Assembly: GCF_001439685.1 (NCBI RefSeq)
Contig: NZ_JYLH01000004.1
Location: forward strand, 248,001 to 312,000
Source: Pseudomonas libanensis
GTDB taxonomy: Bacteria; Pseudomonadota; Gammaproteobacteria; Pseudomonadales; Pseudomonadaceae
DNA length: 64,000 nt
Direction: 5' to 3'
Each line of letters starts with the position of its first letter. Within the stretch, counting starts at the first letter, position 1. Made by a program: the position numbers and the translations under genes. Shown here piece after piece: positions 18,632 to 27,077 of this stretch. The notes below the pieces were generated by a model. That model did no database searches. It was not told the origin of the DNA and saw only the letters and a program-made list of their open reading frames with translations.

Positions 18632-19086
18632 AAAGCACTGCGGGACAGAACAGAAGGCGCGCCACTCTACTCTTTTTTTCGTACAGGTAAAGCTGAAAAA
18701 ACCCGGCACGCCCGTTCTAGAGCAAGCGCTCGGGACAATCCACAGAAGCTGTGGATAACTCAGTGGACAACCCCCCTTGAACGGGCGCAAAGGCCCACGG
18801 AACGGGGGCCGCAGTCAAACTGACGATTTTTTCACCAATAAAAAAAAGCGAGATTTTTCATTGACTTAAATTTTGAATGCAGGCAAATAGGCGCGTTTCC
18901 GGGCAAGTGACAGCAGGGTTACACATCCGGCAACCCATGTGCACAAGTAGCTGCTTGCTGGTTATATCGTCGGCATTTTTTGATTCAACACGCCTTAAAC
19001 ATGTTACTGGCGTGACGCAACCAGGACTTTTCAAATCTCTTGCGGCTCGCCACACTGCCTCACCGAAAACATGACGTGCAGGGCCG
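18632..19086. other. Gene-free stretch of 455 bp
   Basis: No coding sequence recognised. It contains the DnaA-box-like cluster (18738-18770), the AT-rich run 18822-18878, and presumably promoters for the divergent genes at 18631 (minus) and 19087 (plus). I could not place a convincing -35/-10 pair. Confidence 0.6.
18738..18770. other. Cluster of DnaA-box-like 9-mers
   Basis: A perfect DnaA box on the minus strand (TGTGGATAA read on +, 18750-18758) is preceded by an inverted ATCCACA (18738-18744) and followed by the near-match AGTGGACAA (18762-18770). About 50 bp further (18822-18878) the sequence becomes strongly AT-rich. Origin function is unlikely, because no dnaA, rpmH or gyrB neighbours it. 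A DnaA-binding regulatory site is possible. Confidence 0.45.
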
Positions 19087-19392
19087 ATGAAAGGAATTCT
19101 GTTATTCGCCGCGTTGCTGCTGGCTACCTGCGCGACGTCTTTGGCAATCAATGCGGCGCTGCCCTCCCCGGACGGAGCGCTGTTCGCCAGTGCGATCCTG
19201 CTATCGGCAGCCTTTACCGCAGTGGCCTTGTGTATCGAATTGGGTGAAGGCCGGATCAATGACATGCATGACGTCATGCGGGTGATCGAGGCCGGCCGAT
19301 CCTTGCGCTTGACCCTCGCCGCCTATGGACTCGGTTGCGCCCTCGCCGCATCGGCGACGGTACTGATCTATCGTTGGCTGCTTGGCGGCTGA
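19087..19392 (+). CDS. Small inner-membrane protein of unknown function
   Basis: A 101-residue protein with three hydrophobic stretches (about 3-23, 32-50 and 77-98) separated by a polar segment rich in acidic residues (ELGEGRINDMHDVMRVIEAGRS). The first stretch could be a signal peptide or a membrane anchor. No family recognised. Neighbours give no clue. Start ATG at 19087; no strong Shine-Dalgarno visible. Confidence 0.6.
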   Translation: MKGILLFAALLLATCATSLAINAALPSPDGALFASAILLSAAFTAVALCIELGEGRINDMHDVMRVIEAGRSLRLTLAAYGLGCALAASATVLIYRWLLGG

Positions 19393-19833
19393 TTGAAGTT
19401 TTTTGCTGATGCGCTTGCCTTCCCTGGTTCAACCCGTTACTATCCGCGGCGTTAGTACCAAGCTGAAAGTCAATTCTGGTCGACCAGTCCCTTGCACAAC
19501 ACGGGATCGACCACCTCGATGGTTTCCAGGTATTCCTTGCGACGACACAGCCTTTGAACAAGCAAAGGGTGTCGCGAAGTCTCAATACTCTGACCGAACC
19601 AACCTGCAAATTGATCAGGATCTTCACCCTGGGCCCAGAACCTTTGCCCCTGTTGTGTTGCCTGCCCTCCTAAGTACCTACCTGCCAGCCCAAGCGCGCC
19701 TAATTTATCAGCGCTTCAAACTGGCTGCTTTGTTCCAGTCAGGTTCTTCGCTCGATCAATGGTGATCAGCGTTACTGGAACGTTTTAACGTTGCACGGTT
19801 CTTATCCGTGTCATTTGTAGGAACACCAATAAT
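19393..19833. other. Gene-free stretch of 441 bp with several hairpins
   Basis: No convincing gene. It holds an inverted repeat CGACAC-AG-CCTTTG / CAAAGG-G-TGTCG (19543-19574). Close to the next gene are a GATCA/TGATC pair (about 19754-19767), the symmetrical AACGTT-TT-AACGTT (about 19778-19791) and a CACGG/CCGTG hairpin (19794-19810). The last three probably lie in the leader of the gene at 19834 and could influence its translation. A small RNA in this stretch is possible but unsupported. Confidence 0.5.
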
Positions 19834-20058
19834 ATGAACGCTCAAATCCATACTCAGGATGCCATTCGCACCCTCACTAACGCTTTTGCCCCAATGAACT
19901 GCCTGATCATGGCCGCTCGCAAAGGCTGCTTCAGCTTCACCCTGGTCAACGAACACGGCATCGCACGTCACAGCGAACGCCTGTACCCCGATCAATACTC
20001 CAGCGCAGAACCGCTGCAGGCCGTGATCGAGCGTACCCGTCAGGCACTGACTGCCTGA
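19834..20058 (+). CDS. Small protein of unknown function, DUF3509-like
   Basis: A 74-residue protein (MNAQIHTQDAIRTLTNAFAP...) of predicted alpha/beta fold, with strands around CLIMAAR, GCFSFTLVN and ARHSERLY and a C-terminal helix LQAVIERTRQAL. Its size and layout recall the Pseudomonas DUF3509 family, recalled from memory and not verified. AGGAAC lies about ten bases before the ATG. It has a structured leader and its own terminator, so it is probably monocistronic. Confidence 0.7.
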   Translation: MNAQIHTQDAIRTLTNAFAPMNCLIMAARKGCFSFTLVNEHGIARHSERLYPDQYSSAEPLQAVIERTRQALTA

Positions 20059-20080
20059 TCGACCCGAGTCGCTGAAACAC

Positions 20081-20110
20081 AAAAACCCTGTCTGAAACAC
20101 AGGGTTTTTT
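20081..20110 (+). terminator. Rho-independent terminator
   Basis: AAAAACCCTGT and ACAGGGTTTTT form an 11-bp stem around a short loop, followed by a T-run. It lies 22 bp after the small gene ending at 20058. Confidence 0.9.
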
Positions 20111-20335
20111 ATTGCCTGGAATTTGGCCAGCATGCCGTTGAATTAAGTACAAATAGATATAAACGTTATAACCGAATGAAGAAGATGTTTTAAAAACAGT
20201 CCTTTACATCATGAATATGACACTACACTTCAACTCGAGCGGCATGATCCGCTTGCGACGGGCCTGAGATCCGATCCACCGCTGCCAAGCCCTCCCTTCT
20301 CAGGCTCGTCCCCCCTTTATTGGACTGAGGCTTGT

Positions 20336-20818
20336 ATGGGTATTGCCGCCAGCGAATTGTGTCGTTATGTGATCAGGCCGACGTTGATGTACCTCGGCCG
20401 CCATGACCCTGCAGCCGAATCCCTGCTGCTGGGCATTGCTGCCAGCCAATCGGAACTGGGTTCGGCGTTGCATGATCGACGCGGCCATGGCCTCTACAGC
20501 ATCACCGAACCGCGTCATCGTGCACTCTGGGATGACTACCTGGCCCTGGACCCTGAGCGGGCAAGCCTGGTACGCGGGCTGGCCAGCCAACATGCCTTCC
20601 TCAGTGCACCTCAGTTGGAGCTGACGGTAAACCTGCGCTACGCGACGGCCATCGCCTGGTTGCTGGTGGAACAGCGTCGCTACACCCTGCCTGCGCCCGG
20701 CGATGTGCTGGCCATGGCGCGTATCTGGAAAGAAATTTTTTCTCCGCAAGGTCGACTGCGGGATTTCACTCAAGCGTGGCAAACCTGCGCCTGCCCCATA
20801 AAACAGGTGGCGTGCTGA
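20336..20818 (+). CDS. Phage-lysin-like protein of unknown function
   Basis: A 160-residue globular protein with no signal peptide. The segment LLLGIAASQSELGSALHDRRGHGLYSI (about 31-57) recalls the active-site region of transglycosylase/lysozyme folds, where a glutamate follows A-x-Q and a GL.Q/SI motif comes after. Here the order is QSE rather than QES, so catalysis is doubtful. Later segments (LRYATAIAWLLVEQRRY) are helical. It stands alone between non-phage genes and may be a domesticated phage remnant. This is inference; the function is unknown. Confidence 0.6.
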   Translation: MGIAASELCRYVIRPTLMYLGRHDPAAESLLLGIAASQSELGSALHDRRGHGLYSITEPRHRALWDDYLALDPERASLVRGLASQHAFLSAPQLELTVNLRYATAIAWLLVEQRRYTLPAPGDVLAMARIWKEIFSPQGRLRDFTQAWQTCACPIKQVAC

Positions 20819-20963
20819 CCGGGCAAATTGCAAGATTCGCCAAAAAACCAGGATTATGGTCGGATTGTCCTACAAAACCGCTCTATCTCCCGCATTACAG
20901 CCTATAGCGCGATGCGAAATTTATTGATACTTTCCGCAGCGGTGATCACACGGAGTTCTAATA

Positions 20964-22244
20964 ATGAAAAAAGTAATGCTCAAGACCACACTTAGCCTCG
21001 CCGTTGCCATGGCATCCTCCCAACTGTTCGCCAGCGGCTTTGCCCTGAACGAACAAAGCGTCAGCGGGATGGGTACCGGTTTCGCAGGTCGCTCGTCCTC
21101 TGCCGATGATGCAAGCACTGTGTTCGGTAACCCTGCCGGTATGGCACGCCTGGAAGGTCAACAGATCACCGGCGGCGTGGCTGCCATTGATGCCTCCACT
21201 GATATCAGCGACGTCAGCGGCCGCTCCCGCGGTAGCAACAAAGGCGACATGGTGCCTTTCACTGCCGTTCCTTTCGGTTTCTACACCAATAAACTCAATG
21301 ATCAGTGGGCTGTCGGCTTCGGCGTCTATGCACCGTTCGGCCTGGTGACTGACTACGAAAGTGGCTTCCAGGGCCGTGGCTTTGGCAGCAATAGCGAAGT
21401 AAAAGTCATCACCTTCCAACCGACGGTCAGCTACGCCTTCAACGACCGCGTTTCCGTCGGTTTTGGCCCGACCATCAACCGCATTGCCGGCACCCTGGAA
21501 TCGGACCTGACGCTGAACCCCGCCGCGCCAGACACCAATATCAAGATCAAGGGTGACGACACCGCGCTGGGTTTCAACATCGGCGTATTGGTACAAGCTA
21601 CCGACACCACTCGCGTCGGCCTGACCTATCACTCCAAGGTCAGCTACAAGCTGGACGGGCACACCGAAGTCAGCGGCCCGGCTGCGACCGCTGGCGCCCT
21701 GCGCAGCAACCGCTACGATGCGTCGCTGAAGATCGACACGCCAGAGTCCTACGACCTGTCGGTCACCCAGGACCTGACTGACGCCTGGAAACTCTACGCG
21801 GGTGCAACCTGGACGCGCTGGAGCCGCTTGAAAGACATCACCGTCAAGAACGAGGGTGTCGTCGGCGGCGCTTCCGGCGGCATACTCGCTCCTGCCCTGG
21901 TCGGCACCATCAAGGAAGACCAGAACTGGCACGATACCTGGGCCTACGCCGTGGGTACCTCGTACCAGCTCACCAAGCAAGTGGTGTTGCGTACCGGCCT
22001 GACCTTTGACCAATCGCCAACCAACAATACGGATCGTTCGCCACGTATCCCGACTGGCGACCGTACGATCTTCAGCCTGGGCCTGGGCTACGAGGTCATG
22101 CCGAACATGACCGTCGACCTGGCCTATTCCTACCTGAAGGAAGAAGACGTCAAGGTTTCGCGTTCCAACGCATTGGCCAGCTACAACGCCAAGTATGAAA
22201 ACAGCGCCAACGGTTTCGGCCTGGGCATGACCTACCGCTTCTGA
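20964..22244 (+). CDS. FadL/OmpP1-family outer-membrane transporter
   Basis: A 426-residue outer-membrane protein for hydrophobic compounds such as long-chain fatty acids. A signal peptide covers about residues 1-24 (ends LFASG). The plug motif FGNPAGMARLEG follows near residue 53, then alternating beta strands, ending GMTYRF with the terminal phenylalanine needed for barrel assembly. CGGAG precedes the ATG. It is monocistronic, with a terminator directly downstream shared with the convergent peroxidase gene. Confidence 0.93.
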   Translation: MKKVMLKTTLSLAVAMASSQLFASGFALNEQSVSGMGTGFAGRSSSADDASTVFGNPAGMARLEGQQITGGVAAIDASTDISDVSGRSRGSNKGDMVPFTAVPFGFYTNKLNDQWAVGFGVYAPFGLVTDYESGFQGRGFGSNSEVKVITFQPTVSYAFNDRVSVGFGPTINRIAGTLESDLTLNPAAPDTNIKIKGDDTALGFNIGVLVQATDTTRVGLTYHSKVSYKLDGHTEVSGPAATAGALRSNRYDASLKIDTPESYDLSVTQDLTDAWKLYAGATWTRWSRLKDITVKNEGVVGGASGGILAPALVGTIKEDQNWHDTWAYAVGTSYQLTKQVVLRTGLTFDQSPTNNTDRSPRIPTGDRTIFSLGLGYEVMPNMTVDLAYSYLKEEDVKVSRSNALASYNAKYENSANGFGLGMTYRF

Positions 22245-22257
22245 TTCTCGGCGGTAT

Positions 22258-22297
22258 AAAAAAGCCCCGCTCTCCTGCACAGGAGGCGGGGCTTTTC
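22258..22297. terminator. Bidirectional rho-independent terminator
   Basis: AAAAGCCCCGC and GCGGGGCTTTT form a long GC-rich stem flanked by A- and T-runs between the convergent FadL-like and glutathione-peroxidase-like genes. Confidence 0.93.
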
Positions 22298-22309
22298 ATT
22301 GGTCGCGGC

Positions 22310-22858
22310 TCAGGGTTTGGACGCCAATGCTTCTTCTACTGCCTTGATCAGGTCCGGGCTGTCCGGCTTGGTCACACTGGAAAAGTTGGCAATCACCTTG
22401 CCCTGGCGATCCACCACGTATTTATAGAAATTCCACTTCGGCGCACTGCTCTGCTGCGCCAGCAGCTTGAACAGGTGCACTGCATCCGGCCCCCTGACTT
22501 TCTGCGGCTCGGTCATGGTGAAGGTCACGCCGTAGTTCACGTAGCAGACCTTGGCGGTTTCTTCACCGGTCTTGGCTTCCTGCTTGAAGTCATCGGACGG
22601 CACACCAATCACTTCCAGACCTTGGTCCTTGTAGCGCTGGTATAACGCTTCAAGACCTTTGAATTGCGGTGCAAACCCGCAAAAACTCGCGGTGTTGACG
22701 ATCACCAGGGGCTTGCCGGCGAAGCGCTGGCACAGGTCAATGGACTCCTTGGCCCGCAGCTTGGGCAGTTGGCCCGTAAGCAGCGACGGGCAGTCGGCAG
22801 CCATGGCCAAGCTGCCAACAGCCATGAGGACGGGTACAGCGAGCCAGCGCATCAGCAT
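22310..22858 (-). CDS. Glutathione-peroxidase-like thiol peroxidase, exported
   Basis: A 182-residue protein with a signal peptide (about 1-21, ends LAMAAD) and a thioredoxin-fold peroxidase domain. The peroxidatic cysteine is C60 in [16 protein letters not shown]; the later motifs WNFYKYVVD and FSS fit the GPx family. In bacteria such enzymes usually reduce hydroperoxides with thioredoxin rather than glutathione. AAGGA precedes the ATG. It follows the MFS gene and a 39-residue peptide on the same strand, apparently as one operon. Confidence 0.9.
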   Translation of the reverse strand: MLMRWLAVPVLMAVGSLAMAADCPSLLTGQLPKLRAKESIDLCQRFAGKPLVIVNTASFCGFAPQFKGLEALYQRYKDQGLEVIGVPSDDFKQEAKTGEETAKVCYVNYGVTFTMTEPQKVRGPDAVHLFKLLAQQSSAPKWNFYKYVVDRQGKVIANFSSVTKPDSPDLIKAVEEALASKP

Positions 22859-22892
22859 GTCGACATTCCTTGAGTCAGTTCAGGCATTGAAC

Positions 22893-23012
22893 TTAACAGA
22901 TCGCCATGCCCAGTTGCATCAACGCCAGGCCACCCTGTTGCCAACCCCACCAGGCCAGCAGCAACAGGACCAACACCGCCGCCATGACCATCACGCGCAC
23001 CGCTAGCCTCAT
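22893..23012 (-). CDS. Conserved 39-residue single-span membrane peptide
   Basis: Reads MRLAVRVMVMAAVLVLLLLA and then WWGWQQGGLALMQLGMAIC, with a basic N-terminus, one hydrophobic helix and a Trp-rich/amphipathic end. Its ATG overlaps the MFS stop by four bases (ATGA), so it is translationally coupled to the transporter, and it ends 34 bp before the peroxidase start. Very similar short peptides occur at this position in other pseudomonads as I recall. The function is unknown; an accessory subunit of the transporter is one guess. Confidence 0.75.
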   Translation of the reverse strand: MRLAVRVMVMAAVLVLLLLAWWGWQQGGLALMQLGMAIC

Positions 23013-24217
23013 GCAGCCTCCATCTGCGCCTGCACACGCGCCACCGGGCGCTCACGCACCGGCCAGTTCAGGGCCGCGGCAAGCAGGCTGAGCAGAATCG
23101 CCACCTGCCAGATCAAATCGTAGCTGCCGGTTCGATCATAGACCACCCCGCCCAGCCAACCACCGAGGAATGAGCCGAGTTGGTGGAACAGGAATACGAT
23201 CCCACCGAGCATTGAGAGGTTGCGCACACCAAACAAGGTCGCGACGGTGCCGTTGGTCAGGGGAACGGTGGACAACCACAGGAACCCCATCGCCATGCCA
23301 AACAGATACGCGGTGACTTCGGTGACCGGCGCCCACAGGAACAATACGATCACCACGGCCCGCAACAGGTACAGGCCGGTGAGCAGGCGCGGCTTGGACA
23401 TGCGTCCGCCCAGCCAACCGGCCGTGTAGGTGCCGAACACGTTGAACAGGCCGATCAAGGCCAGCACCGTGGTGCCCACCGTGGCCGGCAGATGCTGGTC
23501 GACCAGGTACGCCGGCAAGTGCACACCGATAAATACCACTTGGAAACCACAGACAAAAAAACCGAAGGACAACAGCCAGAACCCTGAGTGAGAGCAGGCT
23601 TCCTTGAGAGCTTCGCCCAGGGTCTGCTGGCCGACCGTGACCGGCAGCGGCCGATCCTTGAGCATCGCGACCAGCGGCAGGATCAACGCCACCATCAAGC
23701 CCAACGCCAGCAGTGCCGCAGACCAGCCCAGCCAACCAATCAAGCCAAGGGTGCCGGGGACCATGGCGAATTGGCCGAAGGAGCCGGCGGCGCTGGCGAT
23801 GCCCATGGCCATGCTGCGTTTTTCCGGGGCTACGGCGCGGCCGACCACCCCAAGAATCACTGAGAACGAAGTACCGGACAGGCCAATACCAATCAGCAAG
23901 CCGGCACTCAGGGACAGCGACCACGCAGAGTCGGACATGCCCATCAGCACCAGGCCCACGGCATACAACACGCCGCCGACAAACACTGCCTTGGTCGCGC
24001 CGAACCGGTCGGCCAAGGCTCCGGTAAACGGTTGGGCCAGGCCCCAGATCAAGTTCTGCAAGGCAATGGCGAAGGCAAAGGTCTCACGTCCCCAGCCAAA
24101 TTCGCTGCTCATAGGCGACAGGAACAGGCCGAAGCCATGCCGTACACCCAGGGACAACGCCAGGATCAGCGCACTCCCCACAAGGATCCAACCACTGGTG
24201 CGCCACATCGAGGTCAT
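23009..24217 (-). CDS. MFS transporter
   Basis: A 402-residue inner-membrane protein with 12 predicted helices. The loop motif LADRFGATKAVFVGGVL (about 67-83) is the MFS motif A. The family resembles monocarboxylate/oxalate-formate type antiporters (VRHGFGLFLSPM near the start). The substrate is unknown. It lies 54 bp downstream of a MarR gene on the same strand, with a perfect palindrome in between, so it is probably MarR-repressed. Confidence 0.88.
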   Translation of the reverse strand: MTSMWRTSGWILVGSALILALSLGVRHGFGLFLSPMSSEFGWGRETFAFAIALQNLIWGLAQPFTGALADRFGATKAVFVGGVLYAVGLVLMGMSDSAWSLSLSAGLLIGIGLSGTSFSVILGVVGRAVAPEKRSMAMGIASAAGSFGQFAMVPGTLGLIGWLGWSAALLALGLMVALILPLVAMLKDRPLPVTVGQQTLGEALKEACSHSGFWLLSFGFFVCGFQVVFIGVHLPAYLVDQHLPATVGTTVLALIGLFNVFGTYTAGWLGGRMSKPRLLTGLYLLRAVVIVLFLWAPVTEVTAYLFGMAMGFLWLSTVPLTNGTVATLFGVRNLSMLGGIVFLFHQLGSFLGGWLGGVVYDRTGSYDLIWQVAILLSLLAAALNWPVRERPVARVQAQMEAA

Positions 24218-24233
24218 TTCTTATTCTCCGCTC

Positions 24234-24249
24234 GCGGGTATATACCCGC
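24234..24249. promoter_or_regulatory. Perfect 16-bp palindrome, probable MarR operator
   Basis: GCGGGTATATACCCGC lies 17 bp upstream of the MFS start. A related half-matching sequence, GTGTATATACCCGG, stands 6 bp upstream of the marR start (24682-24695). Two copies of the same core (GTATATACCC) in front of both genes suggest a common regulator, most simply the MarR protein encoded between them. Confidence 0.6.
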
Positions 24250-24271
24250 TTATAGTCGAACAAACCGCGCT

Positions 24272-24676
24272 TCAGGCGAGTTCGTCCAGCAAGGCCAACA
24301 ACGTTTCGCGCTTTTCGGCGCCCAACTTATCAATCAGTTTCTGTTGCGCCGCTTCCCAGGCCGGCAAGGCCGCGGCCAGTCGCTCCTGACCCGTTTCGGT
24401 CAACACCACCAGGCGGTTGCGCAGATCGTCACCCTCGACCAACTGCACCAGCCCTTCGCCTTCCAACACGCGCAGATTACGCCCCAAGGTGCTACGGTCC
24501 AGGCCCATGGCCTCGGCCAGGCTGGAAATGCTCGGTTGGTCGAGGCGCTGCAAGTTACACAGCAGAGAATACTGGGCAACGTTGATCCCGAAGCCGTCGA
24601 GAGCGCCGTCATAGTGCCTGCTGACGCCACGGGCGGCGCGTCGCAGGTTGGTGCATAAACATTGGGAGGCAAGCAT
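24272..24676 (-). CDS. MarR-family transcriptional regulator
   Basis: A 134-residue winged-helix protein. The HTH is SISSLAEAMGLDRSTLGRNLRVL (about 49-71) and the wing is VEGDDLRNRLVVL (about 80-92). Two cysteines lie near the N-terminus (C7 in QCLCTNLRR and neighbours), and such residues can sense oxidants in this family. It is the first gene of a unit with the MFS exporter and probably the peroxidase. Confidence 0.9.
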   Translation of the reverse strand: MLASQCLCTNLRRAARGVSRHYDGALDGFGINVAQYSLLCNLQRLDQPSISSLAEAMGLDRSTLGRNLRVLEGEGLVQLVEGDDLRNRLVVLTETGQERLAAALPAWEAAQQKLIDKLGAEKRETLLALLDELA

Positions 24677-24681
24677 AGAGC

Positions 24682-24695
24682 GTGTATATACCCGG
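24682..24695. promoter_or_regulatory. Second copy of the candidate MarR operator core
   Basis: GTGTATATACCCGG shares GTATATACCC with the perfect palindrome at 24234-24249. It lies immediately upstream of the marR start codon, where binding would block its own expression. Confidence 0.45.
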
Positions 24696-24718
24696 AGTTA
24701 AGGAAATGCAAGAAAGGC

Positions 24719-25447
24719 TTACAGCGCGAGCCCGACCAGGACGGCAACTTCAAGCAGCTCCAATAGCGCACCGGCCGTATCGCCCGTGGTGCCGCCCAGA
24801 CGCCTGACCATCAAGTGACGCAGCCACACGAAGCACAGCACCGCCAGCAACACCGCGATGCCGCCGTTGAAACCGCCAATCAGGATGCACGCCAGGCCGC
24901 TGAGGATCAGCACCTGTTGGCCGACAATTCGCGGCAGATGATCTGACAATGCCTGGCCCAATCCGCCCGCCCGCACATAGCGCGTGGTGAGAAACAGCGC
25001 CAGCATCGAAGCACGTCCGATGAGGGGCGCCAGAATCAAGGCGGCGCCATTGTGTTGCTCGATCAACGCCACCAACGCGCTGAACTTGAGCAGCAGCACC
25101 AGCCCCAGAGTGACCACCGCAATCGGGCCGCTGCGCGGGTCTTTCATGATGCTGAGGGTGCGCTCGCGGTCACCAAAGCCACCCAGCCATGCATCGGCGC
25201 TGTCCGCCAGACCATCCAGGTGCAGGCCGCCACTGAGCAGCACCCAGGCCACCAATAGCAGTGCGGCATGCAGCAACGAGGGCGCGCCCATCAATATCAG
25301 GTTCAGGCCCCATAGCAGCATGCCGAACAGCAGCCCCACCAGCGGATAAAACAGCAACGAGCGGCCCAGCTCATGGGGCTGTGGCATGCCCGGCAAACGG
25401 ATCGGCAGGCTACTGAGAAATTGCAGGGCGATCCAGAACGCCAGCAT
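24719..25447 (-). CDS. cobS: Adenosylcobinamide-GDP ribazoletransferase (cobalamin synthase)
   Basis: Joins adenosylcobinamide-GDP with alpha-ribazole (phosphate) to give adenosylcobalamin (phosphate), in the inner membrane. The 242-residue hydrophobic protein shows GLHLDGLADSADAWLGG near residue 54, the conserved acidic motif of CobS/CobV. AAGGAG precedes the ATG. It is the last gene of the cobU-cobT-phosphatase-cobS block. Called cobV in Pseudomonas nomenclature. Confidence 0.95.
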   Translation of the reverse strand: MLAFWIALQFLSSLPIRLPGMPQPHELGRSLLFYPLVGLLFGMLLWGLNLILMGAPSLLHAALLLVAWVLLSGGLHLDGLADSADAWLGGFGDRERTLSIMKDPRSGPIAVVTLGLVLLLKFSALVALIEQHNGAALILAPLIGRASMLALFLTTRYVRAGGLGQALSDHLPRIVGQQVLILSGLACILIGGFNGGIAVLLAVLCFVWLRHLMVRRLGGTTGDTAGALLELLEVAVLVGLAL

Positions 25448-25449
25448 CG

Positions 25450-26025
25450 TCAGGCTCCTTCCTTCAAGACGCTATCGGCGCCAACCTGCAGGCTGAACAA
25501 AGCGCCGTGGCCGACTTCGACATTCAGCAATTGCTCACGGGGCAAACCGCGTGCGCGGGCCAATAGCAGGCGCATCACGCCGCCGTGGCTGATCAATAGC
25601 ACGCGCTGGCCAGCATAAGCCTGACGCAGCCGCGAGACAGCGCCGAGCACCCGCTCGGAAAACTCAATGACCGGCTCGCCTTGCGGCGGCGTGAACGCAT
25701 AGGGATCAGCCCAGAACAAACCCAGCCCTTCGGCATCGGTTTCCATCAGTGCGGCTGCGCTCTGGCCTTCCCAGGCGCCGAAGTGGAGTTCTTGCACATC
25801 AGGCTCAAGACTCACCGGCAGGTCGAGCTGTGCCCCCAACTCCTGGGCAAACAAGGCACAGCGTTGCAGCGGCGAGCTGATCAGCCGATCCCACGGCCCC
25901 TGCTCCACCACTGCGGCGCGCATCTGTGCCCAACCCCTGGCGGTCAATGCATCGTCCAGGCTGCCACGCAGGCCGCCGCCCAGCTCGGTTTCGCCGTGGC
26001 GCAGCAGGTCCAGGTGCAAGGTCAT
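25450..26025 (-). CDS. cobC: Alpha-ribazole phosphatase (histidine phosphatase family)
   Basis: Removes phosphate from alpha-ribazole-5'-phosphate or from cobalamin-5'-phosphate. The 191-residue protein starts [17 protein letters not shown], with the catalytic histidine in LRHGET, and has the second histidine in [10 protein letters not shown]. The ATG overlaps the cobT stop (ATGA), and the stop lies two bases before the cobS start. Named here as in Salmonella; in older Pseudomonas usage cobC means the threonine-phosphate decarboxylase. Confidence 0.92.
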   Translation of the reverse strand: MTLHLDLLRHGETELGGGLRGSLDDALTARGWAQMRAAVVEQGPWDRLISSPLQRCALFAQELGAQLDLPVSLEPDVQELHFGAWEGQSAAALMETDAEGLGLFWADPYAFTPPQGEPVIEFSERVLGAVSRLRQAYAGQRVLLISHGGVMRLLLARARGLPREQLLNVEVGHGALFSLQVGADSVLKEGA

Positions 26026-27077
26026 GCGGGGCGATCCGCCACGGCCGCTTCGGCAAACGTTGCCATCTGCCCATGCAGTGCACACGCCAGGCGCAACAAC
26101 GGCACCGCCAGCGCTGCACCACTGCCCTCGCCCAGGCGCAGGTCCAGCTCCAGCAAAGGTCGGGCATCCAGGCTGCGCAGCACGTGGCGATGGCCCGGCT
26201 CGGCGCCTCGATGGCCGAACATCAGCCATTCGCGGCACCCCGGGTTCAAGCGCACCGCCACCAGTGCGGCAACGCTGCAGATAAAGCCATCCACCAGCAC
26301 CGCAATACCTTCTTGGGCACAGGCCAGATAAGCGCCGACCAGCGCCGCCATTTCAAAGCCGCCGAGGTTGAACAGCGTTTGCAATGCATCACCACGCTGA
26401 GCGGCATGCAACACCAATGCCCGCTCGATGACCGCGACCTTGTGGCTGACACCCGCGGCATTCAAACCCGTGCCCGGGCCTGTCAGGTCACTCACCGGGC
26501 ACTCCAGCAAGGCACAGGCCAAGGCGCTGGCCGCAGTGGTATTGCCGATGCCCATCTCGCCGCCGATAAACAACTGCGCGTCGCTGTCCAGGGCGCGGCT
26601 TACGCTGTCTCGACCGGCTTGCAGGGCCAGTTGCCCCTGGGCCTGGGTCATCGCCGGGCCTTCGACGAAATTGGCCGTGCCCGCGCCGATATTCAGGTGA
26701 CGCACGCCGGGCAAATCCAGCGACGGCGTGACGGTGCCGAGGTCGACCACTTCCAACTGCGCATCCAGCTGCCGCGCCAACACGCTGATCGCCGCACCAC
26801 CGGTGACAAAGTTATGCAGCATCTGCCCAGTCACCTCCTGGGGAAATGCCGACACGCCTTCGGCAACCACGCCATGATCGCCGGCAAAAATCGCGATCCA
26901 CAGTCGATCTACCGACGGTCTGACCTGGCCCTGCAAGCCCGCCAACTGCACCGCCAGCGCTTCCAACTGACCGAGGGAACCGGCCGGTTTGGTCAACTGC
27001 TGCTGACGCGCCAGCGCCTGTTCGTGGGCAGCGGCATCGATCGCCTTGCAGGGCTTGAGCCACCAGGAATCCGTCAT
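26022..27077 (-). CDS. cobT: Nicotinate-nucleotide--dimethylbenzimidazole phosphoribosyltransferase
   Basis: Makes alpha-ribazole-5'-phosphate from nicotinate mononucleotide and dimethylbenzimidazole. The 351-residue protein carries the signature [15 protein letters not shown], whose glutamate is implicated in substrate positioning, and the catalytic-region segment near the C-terminus EGSGAAL (E about 323). The start overlaps the cobU stop by four bases. Called cobU in Pseudomonas nomenclature. Confidence 0.96.
   Translation of the reverse strand: MTDSWWLKPCKAIDAAAHEQALARQQQLTKPAGSLGQLEALAVQLAGLQGQVRPSVDRLWIAIFAGDHGVVAEGVSAFPQEVTGQMLHNFVTGGAAISVLARQLDAQLEVVDLGTVTPSLDLPGVRHLNIGAGTANFVEGPAMTQAQGQLALQAGRDSVSRALDSDAQLFIGGEMGIGNTTAASALACALLECPVSDLTGPGTGLNAAGVSHKVAVIERALVLHAAQRGDALQTLFNLGGFEMAALVGAYLACAQEGIAVLVDGFICSVAALVAVRLNPGCREWLMFGHRGAEPGHRHVLRSLDARPLLELDLRLGEGSGAALAVPLLRLACALHGQMATFAEAAVADRPA

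Noticed and set aside
19403-19765. 120-codon open frame in the 441-bp gap
   Set aside because: No ribosome site, low-quality composition, and it runs through hairpins and an apparent leader region. No recognisable family.
20113-20335. Possible small RNA with the GCCTGAGA/TCTCAGGC hairpin (20262-20305)
   Set aside because: Large loop, no clear promoter and no terminal T-run; not enough to call an RNA gene.
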